Made by a program: the position numbers and the translations under genes
DNA from: Chloroflexota bacterium
GTDB taxonomy: Bacteria; Chloroflexota; UBA6077; FW602-bin22; JACQUS01
Reading direction: 5' to 3'
Assembly: GCA_016210125.1 (NCBI GenBank)
Contig: JACQUS010000304.1
Span: forward strand, 1 to 14,316
DNA length: 14,316 bases
In this document: piece by piece, positions 1 through 6,147 of the stretch
How positions within the stretch are numbered: position 1 is the stretch's first letter
Layout of the letters: the number at the start of each line of letters is the position of its first letter
The notes under the pieces: model-generated
The model's input: only the letters and a program-made list of their open reading frames with translations
The model's database searches: none
What the model was told of the DNA's origin: nothing

Positions 1-145
1 CTTTTCATGCATCGCTGGCGTCGCGCAGCGACATGGGCAACTCCCCTGAAATAGCCTGCGCAGCTACCCCACCCCGCCCCAAGAAAGATTCCCCCTTTGC
101 AGCCCCGATGGACGCGGCCTACCGCGAGCACGGACGGTACGAGCC

Positions 146-1345
146 CTACCCGACCTCGCTCAGCGCCGGCTTTCGGCGCGGCGCGGGCAGGAGCGCTGCC
201 CCGGTGGCCGCGGCGAGCAGCAGGCCGGCGGACAGGTAGAAGGCGCTCAGCAACCCGACACGATCGGCCAGCAGGCCGGCTACGACCGGCGAAAGACCCG
301 ACAGCACCGTGTTCAGCCCGAACATCAGGCCAACGGTCGTCCCGCCCATCGTCGCCGACGTGGCCTCCATAGCGAAGGCGAAGATGACCGGCCGAATGGA
401 GAACAGCACCAGGCCGAGCGCCGCCAGGGCGACGGCAAAGGGCAGGCCGCGCTGCGCCAGCGCGAGCACTACGCACAGCACGCCGCTGAGCGCCAGGCTG
501 CACATCATCATCGGCTTGCGGCCCAGCCGGTCGGAGAGCGAGCCGACGATCAGGCCGGAGACGAGCGCCGGGAGGGTGAGGAGGGCGACGTGGAAGCCGG
601 CCGCGTCGGCCGCCAGGCCGAGCCCGCTGAGCAGGTAGAGCGGCAGGAAGGTCTGGATGACGTTCTGCGACATGGTTCGCAGGCTGGAGACGGCCGCTGT
701 CGCCAGGAGCAGGCGGTTGGTCACCGTGGCCCGCAGACCGACCAAGTAGGCGCTCAGGTCGGGGCGGTGGCCGGCCGGGCGCGGCGGGTCGACGACCACC
801 AGCCACACGACCAGCGCTAGTGCAAGCCCCGGCACCAGATTGAGGCGCAGGACCTCGCGCCATTCGAGGAAGACGAGCAGCGCGCCGATGGCCGCCGGCG
901 CCAGCGCGTCGCCGAGATTGGCCCCGAACTCGTGCAGCGCCAGGGCGAAGCCTTTGCGTCCCGGCAGCCGCTCGACCAGTGTGGCCATGGCCGCCGGGTG
1001 CCAGGTGATGTTCCCGATGCCGATCAAGGCCACCGTCAATTGGAGGATAACGTAGTTGGGCGAGACGCTCACCAGCCCGTACATCGCCCCCGACCACGCG
1101 GCCGAGACGGCCATCACCAGCCGGCGCTTCCCCAGCCAGTCGACGAGGGCGCCAGAGGGAAGGTTGAAGATGGCCGACAGCACCGTGCGGTAGGCGACGA
1201 GCAGGCCGGCCTCGGTGTAGCTCAACGCATACTCGTTGGTGATGAAGGGCACCACGAGGAAAAAGCCGTTGACATACCAGTGCGTCACCCCGTGGCCGAG
1301 GGCGATGACTCCCGCCTCGACGTAGGGGCGGCTCAAACGCGGCAC
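146..1345 (-). CDS. MFS transporter, fosmidomycin-resistance (Fsr)-like
   Basis: Predicted 12-TM major facilitator protein of the inner membrane, probably a proton-driven exporter; the substrate cannot be read from sequence. Two MFS motif-A loops are visible: GALVDWLGKRR (about residues 65-75) after TM2, and GSLSDRLGRKPM (about 268-279) at the start of the second six-helix half. The N-terminal stretch (HGVTHWYVNG, then LSYTEAGLL) resembles fosmidomycin-resistance-type permeases. The frame is open to a GTG at 1426, but I prefer the GTG at 1345. It has AGGA five bases upstream and gives 399 residues beginning just before TM1; the 1426 start has no Shine-Dalgarno and lies about ten bases from the likely transcription start. 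The gene is divergent from the oxidoreductase at 1511 and shares its palindromic promoter spacer. MFS membership is firm, the subfamily less so. Confidence 0.88.
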   Translation of the reverse strand: MPRLSRPYVEAGVIALGHGVTHWYVNGFFLVVPFITNEYALSYTEAGLLVAYRTVLSAIFNLPSGALVDWLGKRRLVMAVSAAWSGAMYGLVSVSPNYVILQLTVALIGIGNITWHPAAMATLVERLPGRKGFALALHEFGANLGDALAPAAIGALLVFLEWREVLRLNLVPGLALALVVWLVVVDPPRPAGHRPDLSAYLVGLRATVTNRLLLATAAVSSLRTMSQNVIQTFLPLYLLSGLGLAADAAGFHVALLTLPALVSGLIVGSLSDRLGRKPMMMCSLALSGVLCVVLALAQRGLPFAVALAALGLVLFSIRPVIFAFAMEATSATMGGTTVGLMFGLNTVLSGLSPVVAGLLADRVGLLSAFYLSAGLLLAAATGAALLPAPRRKPALSEVG

Positions 1346-1436
1346 TCCGATCCTCGCCTCGCGGCCCACCGCCGCCAGCGCGGCGCGGCCGATCGGCCGA
1401 CGGCCGGGCAGCGCCGGTGCAGCCACGCGCTTCGAG

Positions 1437-1486
1437 GCCGAAGTATAGCGCGGCGAGGCCGTCGCCGTCCTGCGCTATACTTCGGC
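1437..1486. promoter_or_regulatory. Symmetrical divergent promoter / possible operator
   Basis: A perfect 15-bp inverted repeat (1437-1451 and 1472-1486, 20-bp centre) separates the divergent MFS and oxidoreductase genes. Each arm, read outward on its own strand, is GCGCTATACTTCGGC and so carries a TATACT -10-like box: 1476-1481 on the plus strand, 1447-1442 on the minus strand. The same GCTATACT core precedes the tRNA-Gly gene in this window. No good -35 hexamer is seen at 16-18 bp for either direction. The symmetry would also suit a dimeric repressor covering both boxes. The promoter reading is inference. Confidence 0.5.
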
Positions 1487-1510
1487 TCAGCCGCGAACAG
1501 GAGGCGTGCG

Positions 1511-2407
1511 ATGCGCGTCGGCTTCATCGGGCTGGGCAAGATGGGTCGCCCCATGGCCGGCAATGTGCTCAAGGCCGGCTTCGCCATGGCCGTGCACAAC
1601 CGCAGCCGCGCGGCCGTGGACGCCCTCGTCGCCGCCGGCGCCCGGGCGGCCGCCTCGCCGGCCGCGGTCGCCACGGCGAGCGACGTGGTGCTGACCTGCC
1701 TGCCGACGCCCGACAGCGTCGAGGAGGTCTACCTCGGAGCCGCTGGCCTCATCCCGCACGCGCGCGCCGGCCACCTGCTCGTGGACCACAGCACGGTCGG
1801 GCCGGACCTCAGCCGCCGCCTGGCCGCCGCGGCCGGCGAGCGCGGGGCCGCCTTCCTCGACGCGCCGGTCTCCGGCGGCGTCGCCGGAGCCGAGGCGGGC
1901 ACGCTGACGATCATGGTCGGTGGCGACGCCGCAGCGTTCGAGCGCGCCCTGCCCGTGCTCCAGACCATGGGCCAGCGCGTCCGCCACGTCGGCCCGAGCG
2001 GTCACGGCAGCATCGTCAAGCTCGTGAACCAGCTTCTTGTCGGCATTCACAGCGCGGCGGCCGCCGAGGCCATGCTGCTGGCGGCCAAGGCCGGCGCCGA
2101 CCCCCGCGTCGTCCACGACGTGGTGAGCACGAGCTTCGGCGCCAGCACCATCTTCAACCGCAACGCACCCCTCTACGTCCAGCGCGACTTCGATCGCGGC
2201 ACGAACATCAGTCTGCTGGCCAAAGACATGGGGCTGATCCTCGACCTGGCCCGCCAGCTCGGCCTGCGGTCGCTCCTCGCCTGTATCGCGGACCAGGTCC
2301 TAGCCGAGGCGCGCGCGGAAGGTCTCGCCGAGCGCGATATTGCCGCGCTGGTCCTGCCGCTGGAGCGCCTGGCCGGCGTCGAGATCGCCGCGCCGCCGGC
2401 CGACTGA
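1511..2407 (+). CDS. NAD(P)-dependent oxidoreductase, 3-hydroxyisobutyrate dehydrogenase family
   Basis: A cytosolic beta-hydroxyacid dehydrogenase of 298 residues, the usual length for the family. The N-terminal Rossmann nucleotide loop is GFIGLGKMGRPMAGN (residues 4-18). DAPVSGG (117-123) is the family's substrate-binding motif. K170 and N173 in GSIVKLVNQ match the catalytic Lys and its Asn partner, and the C-terminal helical domain carries the KD pair at 238-239. Known members oxidise 3-hydroxyisobutyrate, tartronate semialdehyde/glycerate or related acids, or reduce succinic semialdehyde; the sequence alone does not decide which. The ATG at 1511 starts exactly at the Rossmann strand, preceded by ACAGGAGGCG, a good ribosome site. 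The frame is open much further upstream, but that part is antisense to the MFS gene and not coding. Confidence 0.93.
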   Translation: MRVGFIGLGKMGRPMAGNVLKAGFAMAVHNRSRAAVDALVAAGARAAASPAAVATASDVVLTCLPTPDSVEEVYLGAAGLIPHARAGHLLVDHSTVGPDLSRRLAAAAGERGAAFLDAPVSGGVAGAEAGTLTIMVGGDAAAFERALPVLQTMGQRVRHVGPSGHGSIVKLVNQLLVGIHSAAAAEAMLLAAKAGADPRVVHDVVSTSFGASTIFNRNAPLYVQRDFDRGTNISLLAKDMGLILDLARQLGLRSLLACIADQVLAEARAEGLAERDIAALVLPLERLAGVEIAAPPAD

Positions 2408-2520
2408 TGCATTGTTGCAGCCTTTCCCGCAACCGTAGACGCACGTTTGTAAGCCCCGCCGACTAGCATAGCGGCTACGGCGCGGCCGCACGGGCCGATC
2501 CGGTCGTGAGGGATGAGGCT

Positions 2521-2682
2521 ATGAATATCCGCTTGAAGGCGTGCGCGCACTGTGGTGGTGACGTATTCATTGAGCGCGACATGGACGGGCAGTGGCTCGT
2601 CTGTCTCCAGTGTGGCCGGTCGAGTGCCCTCCCGAGCCCGCCGACCGAGAAGCGCACGCCCCAGTCCGCCGGGGTGGCCTAG
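2521..2682 (+). CDS. Mini zinc-ribbon protein (53 aa), copy 1
   Basis: A 53-residue ORF with two knuckles, CAHC (C8, C11) and CLQC (C28, C31), 16 residues apart: a compact zinc ribbon. Residues 11-20 (CGGDVFIERD) and 27-32 (VCLQCG) match a second small protein at 5329 almost position for position, which supports both being real genes. The Pro/Ser-rich C-tail (about 34-53) looks disordered. The ATG has a purine-rich GAGGGATGAGG upstream as ribosome site. It stands alone after the oxidoreductase (gap 113 bp) and before a long non-coding stretch. Function unknown: it could bind nucleic acid or act as an adaptor. I recall similar CxxCGG...VCLQCG ORFs in Chloroflexota, but cannot check that here. 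Confidence 0.7.
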   Translation: MNIRLKACAHCGGDVFIERDMDGQWLVCLQCGRSSALPSPPTEKRTPQSAGVA

Positions 2683-2894
2683 CCGACGCCACGACGCGCC
2701 GGCGAGTCGGCGCACCTGCTCGCTGCGCGGGGCCGCGCGGCCGGCAGCGACTGCGGCTGGGCAGCCAGTCCGTCGGCTCGCCCGGCCCTCGCCCCCTCAC
2801 CGCTCTCGTCTGAATCCGCGGCTTCCCGCGACGTCGCCCGAAACGCGCGCTCCCTCGTCCTGCCGCGCCGCATCTGCGGTGCGCCGCACCTCCA

Positions 2895-2922
2895 TCCCCC
2901 TCTCCGCATGCGGAGAGGGGGA
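2895..2922. repeat. 28-bp perfect palindrome, CCTCTCCGCATGCGG type
   Basis: Both arms (2895-2908 and 2909-2922) are perfect complements with no loop; the core is CTCCGCATGCGGAG flanked by C and G runs. Related palindromes lie at 3230-3251 and 9415-9442, so this is a repeated element rather than one gene's terminator. There is no U-tract. Confidence 0.75.
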
Positions 2923-2956
2923 AGACTCGACTCTGGCGAGGGGAGGAAGTCTTCGA

Positions 2957-3024
2957 CGTAGGGGCAGCGCTTGTCGCCGCCCGTTCCGGCAGGGGTTCGG
3001 GCGGGGACGAGCCCCGCCCCTACG
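2957..3024. repeat. Inverted-repeat element bounded by CGTAGGGGC / GCCCCTACG
   Basis: The outer 9-bp arms are 2957-2965 and 3016-3024. An inner hairpin GGGCGGGG/CCCCGCCC (2999-3006 and 3012-3019, loop 3007-3011) shares bases with the right outer arm, so two alternative folds are possible. It looks like the GTAGGGGC...GCCCCTAC dispersed repeats I recall from high-GC environmental genomes; that link is from memory and unverified. Confidence 0.5.
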
Positions 3025-3077
3025 GAACCTACAGGGGATAGGTATGCACGCTCTGGGCGCTCGAGGGTGAAGGCCTC

Positions 3078-3141
3078 GGCTCGGCGGGAGCTTCGCCCTC
3101 CCGGAAACGCCGGGCCGGGAGGGCGAAGCTCCCGCTGAGCC
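3078..3141. repeat. 64-nt hairpin with 27-bp arms
   Basis: The left arm 3078-3104 and right arm 3115-3141 pair at 26 of 27 positions, and the remaining pair is G-T (G-U in RNA). The loop is ten bases (3105-3114). The arm contains GCTTCGCCC, also present in the hairpin at 6486-6524. There is no T-run on either side and no gene ends nearby, so it is better read as a dispersed repeat than as a terminator. Confidence 0.75.
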
Positions 3142-3229
3142 ACCCCTCACCCGCCCCGGCATCCAGTGTAGGCAAGGAGGGTCCCGCCCCCACCGGGCCG
3201 CGAGCTGAGCGTACCTAGGTGAGCCATCC

Positions 3230-3251
3230 GCCTCTCCGCGCGCGGAGAGGC
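3230..3251. repeat. 22-bp perfect palindrome, second copy of the CCTCTCCGC element
   Basis: The arms GCCTCTCCGCG / CGCGGAGAGGC (3230-3240/3241-3251) are perfectly complementary. The sequence differs from the copy at 2895-2922 mainly by CG in place of AT at the centre, keeping CCTCTCCGC/GCGGAGAGG. A centre change that preserves pairing suggests the structure matters. Confidence 0.65.
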
Positions 3252-3335
3252 CGAACATTGCCGCAGCAGGCTTGCCCCGCACCACGACCGCAGCCGGCGG
3301 ATCGCTGCGCGCGCAGCGCGTCTCCTCACGTACGG

Positions 3336-3358
3336 GTGGCGCGGCAGGTCCGCGCCAC
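3336..3358. terminator. Stem-loop just past the HD-GYP gene
   Basis: A perfect 9-bp GC-rich stem (GTGGCGCGG 3336-3344, CCGCGCCAC 3350-3358) with a 5-nt loop lies about 20 bp beyond the stop of the minus-strand HD-GYP gene. Position suits a terminator, but no T-tract follows in the minus direction. It may be just another of the spacer's repeats. Confidence 0.3.
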
Positions 3359-3378
3359 GGTCGACGCGAGCCTAGTGC

Positions 3379-4290
3379 TCACTGCTGCGCCTCGGGCTGC
3401 GACTCGCGCCCCTCGGGGGGCTTCCACGACCGCTCGTAGCGCGCTTGGATGAGCGCTTCGACGACGCGACGGTCGTAGCGCGTGCCAGCGTTGCGGCGCA
3501 GGTCGAACAGCACCATCCCCTCCTGCATCTGTGGGCTGAAGGGCCGGCGCGTGATCATGCCGTCATAGGCGTTGGCCACGGCGACGATGCGCGCGTGCAG
3601 GGGGATCTGCGTGCCACTCAGCCCGCGCGGAAAGCCGAGCCCGTCGAGCCGCTCATGATGGTAGAGCACGATCGGAAGCGCGCTCTCGAGCACGCTCACG
3701 TCGCGCAGGATGCGCGCGCCGATGAGCGGGTGCTGCTGGTAGAGCGTCGCAGTGAGCGTCGCCGTACTCCTGGTACGCGGCAGATGTGGCCGCCCGATGA
3801 AGCCGATGTCGTGGAGCAAGGCACCGAGGACGATCACCTCGCGGTCCTCCGACGTGGTGTCGAGGCGGCGGGCGATGGCGTCGGCGTAGCGCGCCACGCG
3901 CCGGCTATGGCGGTGGGTGTTGGGGTCGAGCTCCTCGAGGAGCGCCAAGAGCGCGCGCGTCGCGTCGGCGGTGCGCGTGGCGACCTCGCGCGCCTGCTCG
4001 CTGGCGACATGGTAGAGCTGGGCGACCTCTTCCGCGTAGATGGCGAGCTGGGCCTCGAACATCGCGGCCTCGGTCTTGAGCTGATCCAGGTCCAGCGCTT
4101 GGGCCTTGGCAGCGTCGTCCGGCTCTGGCTCGAGCTCGGCCAGGCGCAGCTCGAGGAAGCGCCGCCGGCGCTCCATCTCCTCGATCATGCGCTTCTGGAC
4201 CTGAATCAGGCGCCGCGCGCTCACGGCGCTGCCAGCGCGGCCGCCCACACCCCCGCCGCCGGAGCGGGGTGAGCTAAACGGGGTCGTCAC
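3379..4290 (-). CDS. Coiled-coil HD-GYP domain protein
   Basis: An RpfG-like HD-GYP domain, the family that hydrolyses cyclic di-GMP, behind an N-terminal charged coiled coil (about residues 30-115) with no receiver or membrane segment. Numbering from the GTG at 4290 (303 aa): HS..VA.YA at 128-138, HD at 160-161 in LLHDIGFIG, H187 in QHPLIGARIL, and HHERLDGLGFP at 211-221, the HHExxDGxGYP signature with Phe for Tyr. The usual Lys after HDxG and the following PD.IL are replaced (HDIGFIGRPHLPRT), so catalysis is not assured. The frame is open from a GTG at 4299. I prefer 4290 because AGGGGG lies eight bases upstream; an ATG further in is also possible. It is divergent from the metallophosphoesterase gene. 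Confidence 0.85.
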   Translation of the reverse strand: MTTPFSSPRSGGGGVGGRAGSAVSARRLIQVQKRMIEEMERRRRFLELRLAELEPEPDDAAKAQALDLDQLKTEAAMFEAQLAIYAEEVAQLYHVASEQAREVATRTADATRALLALLEELDPNTHRHSRRVARYADAIARRLDTTSEDREVIVLGALLHDIGFIGRPHLPRTRSTATLTATLYQQHPLIGARILRDVSVLESALPIVLYHHERLDGLGFPRGLSGTQIPLHARIVAVANAYDGMITRRPFSPQMQEGMVLFDLRRNAGTRYDRRVVEALIQARYERSWKPPEGRESQPEAQQ

Positions 4291-4326
4291 CGCCCGCACC
4301 CCCTGATCGGGTCTCTCACCGCCCCC

Positions 4327-4332
4327 ATTCTA
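4327..4332 (-). promoter_or_regulatory. Possible -10 box for the HD-GYP gene
   Basis: On the minus strand this reads TAGAAT, close to TATAAT, about 37 bp before the preferred start. No matching -35 hexamer was found at 16-18 bp, so support is weak. Confidence 0.25.
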
Positions 4333-4362
4333 CGTCCCGCGACTCCGCAGCGCGCACGGCGC

Positions 4363-4392
4363 TTGCGCGCCCGCCCGCGTCTCAGCTATCCT
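4363..4392 (+). promoter_or_regulatory. Possible promoter of the metallophosphoesterase gene
   Basis: TTGCGC (4363-4368) and TATCCT (4387-4392) are 18 bp apart, about 42 bp before the ATG. A TATACG box overlaps at 4392-4397 as an alternative. Match to the consensus is partial. Confidence 0.35.
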
Positions 4393-4434
4393 ATACGAAG
4401 TATTCCTGCTCGTCGTGGTCCGGCAGGAGGATGG

Positions 4435-5169
4435 ATGGTCCGGCGGTCGCTGAAGGTGCTCCACACGGCGGACGTGCACCTCGGCTGGGATGGCAACCCC
4501 GATCTCGTGCGGCGCGGCCTCATCGCAGCGGTCGACACGGCGCTTGACGAACAGGTGGACCTCGTCCTCCTCGCTGGCGATCTCTTCGACAGCAACCGCC
4601 AGAGCAGCACGACGGTCGACTTCGCGCTGGCGCAGCTCGCGCGCCTGACGATGCCTCTGGTGATGATTCCCGGCAACCACGATGCCTACGACGCGACCTC
4701 GATCTATCGCAAGATCGACGTCGAGCAGGCCGGCGCGCACGTGCGCCTGCTCCGCGAGCCCGACGGCGAGATGCTCCACCTGCCCGAGCTCAGCGTGGTC
4801 CTCTGGGGTCGCGCGCTGGTCGACCATTACCACGGCTATCGCCCGCTCGAGGGCCTGCCCGAGCGCAGCAACGGCGATTGGCACATCGCCCTGGCACACG
4901 GCCACTACGTCCCGCCCGGCGAGCCGCCGGAGCGCTCGTCGCCGATCCGCGCCGAGGAGATCGCCTGCTGCCACTGGGACTACCTGGCCTTCGGCCACTG
5001 GCACCCCTTCACCGACGTTTCGCAGGGGCCGGTGCCCGCCGTTTACTCGGGCTCGCCGGCGCGGATGGCCTTCGAGATGGGCGCCGGCCACGTCGCCCTC
5101 GTCTACCTCGACCCCAAGCTCGGCGTGCGCGTCGAGCCGCGCAAGCTGGAGCTGCCCGAGCGCGCCTAG
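4435..5169 (+). CDS. SbcD/Mre11-like metallophosphoesterase
   Basis: A calcineurin-like phosphoesterase of 244 residues with the complete two-metal site: DVH (D13, H15), GDLFD (D49, D52), GNHD (80-83), H155 in AHGH, and GHWH (H188, H190). The layout LHTADVHLG...LLAGDLFD is that of the exonuclease SbcD/Mre11/YhaO group, so a DNA phosphodiesterase role is likely. It is much shorter than SbcD (about 400 aa): the capping/C-terminal region is missing, and no SbcC/Rad50-like ATPase lies in the window. Start: the ATG at 4435 follows AGGAGG (4425-4430). An out-of-frame ATG lies at 4431, and the frame is open back to 4363, but that stretch is poor coding sequence. Family certain, substrate unknown. 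Confidence 0.9.
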   Translation: MVRRSLKVLHTADVHLGWDGNPDLVRRGLIAAVDTALDEQVDLVLLAGDLFDSNRQSSTTVDFALAQLARLTMPLVMIPGNHDAYDATSIYRKIDVEQAGAHVRLLREPDGEMLHLPELSVVLWGRALVDHYHGYRPLEGLPERSNGDWHIALAHGHYVPPGEPPERSSPIRAEEIACCHWDYLAFGHWHPFTDVSQGPVPAVYSGSPARMAFEMGAGHVALVYLDPKLGVRVEPRKLELPERA

Positions 5170-5171
5170 CG

Positions 5172-5199
5172 CGCGCCTCCGCCTTTCGACGGAGACGCG
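5172..5199 (+). terminator. Stem-loop after the metallophosphoesterase stop
   Basis: CGCGCCTCCG (5172-5181) and CGGAGACGCG (5190-5199) pair at nine of ten positions around an 8-nt loop, three bases past the stop codon. The position suits an intrinsic terminator, but no T-run follows. Confidence 0.4.
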
Positions 5200-5263
5200 A
5201 TGCCCGCCGAAGGTTGCCCCCGGCCGAGGACCTTTGCCCGACGTGTAGGCCCCGGTCTGGCGC

Positions 5264-5269
5264 TACACT
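5264..5269 (+). promoter_or_regulatory. Possible -10 box of the second mini zinc-ribbon gene
   Basis: TACACT sits in the context GGCGCTACACTCGG, resembling the GCTATACT boxes elsewhere in the window, 60 bp before the ATG at 5329. A small hairpin (CGGACG 5270-5275 / CGTCCG 5280-5285) follows at once and would lie at the start of the leader. No good -35 was found. Confidence 0.3.
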
Positions 5270-5328
5270 CGGACGACTGCGTCCGGAGGCCAAGTCGTCC
5301 GCGTCAGCGACGCCGGGAGTGACCAGCT

Positions 5329-5499
5329 ATGAAAGGATTCTTGCGAAGCTGCCCGCGTTGCGGCGGCGACGTGTTCGCTGAGTACGATCCCTTCGCCGGG
5401 CCACTGTTGGTCTGCCTTCAGTGCGGCCACCTGCTCACGCACGCCGAGGAGGAGGCCCTACGCGCGCGGGCGGCGCTGCGCCGCAGCGCCGCCGCCTAG
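5329..5499 (+). CDS. Mini zinc-ribbon protein (56 aa), copy 2
   Basis: A 56-residue ORF with CPRC (C8, C11) and CLQC (C29, C32), 17 residues apart. It shares CGGDVF.E.D and LVCLQCG with the protein at 2521, so the two are paralogues. The tails differ: this one ends in an Ala/Arg/Glu-rich probable helix (about residues 37-56), the other in a Pro/Ser-rich tail. The ATG at 5329 is preceded by GGGAG. It lies 56 bp upstream of a Nudix gene that has its own zinc ribbon and may be cotranscribed with it. Function unknown; binding of RNA, DNA or a protein partner through the ribbon is only a guess. Confidence 0.7.
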   Translation: MKGFLRSCPRCGGDVFAEYDPFAGPLLVCLQCGHLLTHAEEEALRARAALRRSAAA

Positions 5500-5555
5500 C
5501 CGTGCACTTGACCGCGCGCCGCGTGCCTGGGAGCATGCAGCCAAGAGGTGGGGGC

Positions 5556-6131
5556 ATGCGCTTCTGTCCAGAGTGCGGTGGGCCGGCCGAGCTGCGGTCC
5601 ATCGGCGGGCGGGACCGGCCCGTATGCACGCGCTGTACCTTTGTGCATTTCAGTCGCCACAATGTCGGCGTCGGCGGCGTCGTGCGCCGCCACGGGCGCG
5701 TGCTGCTCGTGCGCCGCGCGCAGGAGCCCGGGCGCGGGCGCTGGACCATTCCGGGCGGCTTCGTCGAGACCGACGAGCCGTTCGATCAGGCCGTCGAGCG
5801 CGAGGTGGCCGAGGAGACGGGCATCGAGGCGCGTGTCGTCGGCGTGCTCGGCGTGCGCCACCGGGTCACACCCGACGGCAGCGACCTCTACGTCGTCTTC
5901 CGGCTCCAGCCGGTCGATCGCCTCGTCGAGCCCCACGCTGACAGCGGCGAGGTAGACGCCGCCGGCTTCTACACCTACGATGAGATGCGCTCCCTGCCCA
6001 ATCTCGCCGAGTTCACGCGGCAGATCGTCCGCGTCGCCCTCGCAGGGCGGCAGCCGTTCGCGCCGGTCGACGTGCCGGGCTTCTCCGGCCCCGGCTGGAC
6101 GTTCTACGCCGCGCAGCCGCGCGGGGTGTAA
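5556..6131 (+). CDS. Zinc-ribbon Nudix hydrolase
   Basis: A Nudix pyrophosphohydrolase of 191 residues. The N-terminus is a zinc ribbon (C4, C7, C24, C27). The Nudix box is perfect: G68-x5-E74-x7-R82-E83-V84-x-E86-E87-x-G89-I90, the Mg2+-binding loop-helix that splits nucleoside diphosphates linked to another moiety. A ribbon plus Nudix layout is known from NADH pyrophosphatase (NudC) and ADP-ribose-type enzymes. I do not see the NudC SQPWPFPxS motif, so an ADP-sugar-like substrate is more likely but unproven. The ATG at 5556, following AGAGGTGGGGG, places the ribbon at the very N-terminus; an in-frame ATG at 5535 is the alternative. The stop is 16 bp from the stop of the convergent HicB-like gene. 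Confidence 0.92.
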   Translation: MRFCPECGGPAELRSIGGRDRPVCTRCTFVHFSRHNVGVGGVVRRHGRVLLVRRAQEPGRGRWTIPGGFVETDEPFDQAVEREVAEETGIEARVVGVLGVRHRVTPDGSDLYVVFRLQPVDRLVEPHADSGEVDAAGFYTYDEMRSLPNLAEFTRQIVRVALAGRQPFAPVDVPGFSGPGWTFYAAQPRGV

Positions 6132-6147
6132 GCCGGCGGACTGGCGC

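Larger units (their letters stand above)
2683..3378. other. Long non-coding spacer rich in stem-loops
   Basis: About 700 bp between the zinc-ribbon gene and the HD-GYP gene. I see no credible gene: the open frames are Arg/Pro/Ala-rich shadows without ribosome sites. It holds at least six inverted repeats: a 28-bp palindrome (2895-2922), a GAAGACT/AGTCTTC pair (2921-2927/2948-2954), a GTAGGGGC-bounded element (2957-3024), a 64-nt hairpin (3078-3141), a 22-bp palindrome (3230-3251), a 16-bp palindrome (3303-3318) and a 9-bp stem (3336-3358). This looks like a landing site for REP-like dispersed repeats. Confidence 0.6.

Noticed and set aside
33..239. Short plus-strand frame at the window start.
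   Set aside because: It overlaps the MFS 3' end, has no ribosome site and shows biased shadow composition. Bases 1-145 hold only a small TCGCTG/CAGCGA stem-loop (12-31) and nothing else I can support.
932..1510. N-terminal extension of the oxidoreductase frame upstream of 1511.
   Set aside because: It is antisense to the MFS gene, and the family's Rossmann motif begins at the ATG at 1511, which has a good ribosome site.
2552..3070. A 172-codon plus-strand frame in the spacer after the first zinc-ribbon gene.
   Set aside because: It overlaps that gene in another frame and runs through palindromic repeats; Arg/Ser/Pro-rich with no motif.
2683..3378. Hairpin cluster considered as a CRISPR array or integron.
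   Set aside because: The repeats differ from one another and there are no regular spacers, cas genes or integrase.
5421..5555. Upstream extension of the Nudix frame.
   Set aside because: It overlaps the second zinc-ribbon gene in another frame; the zinc ribbon starts right at the ATG at 5556, which has a Shine-Dalgarno.
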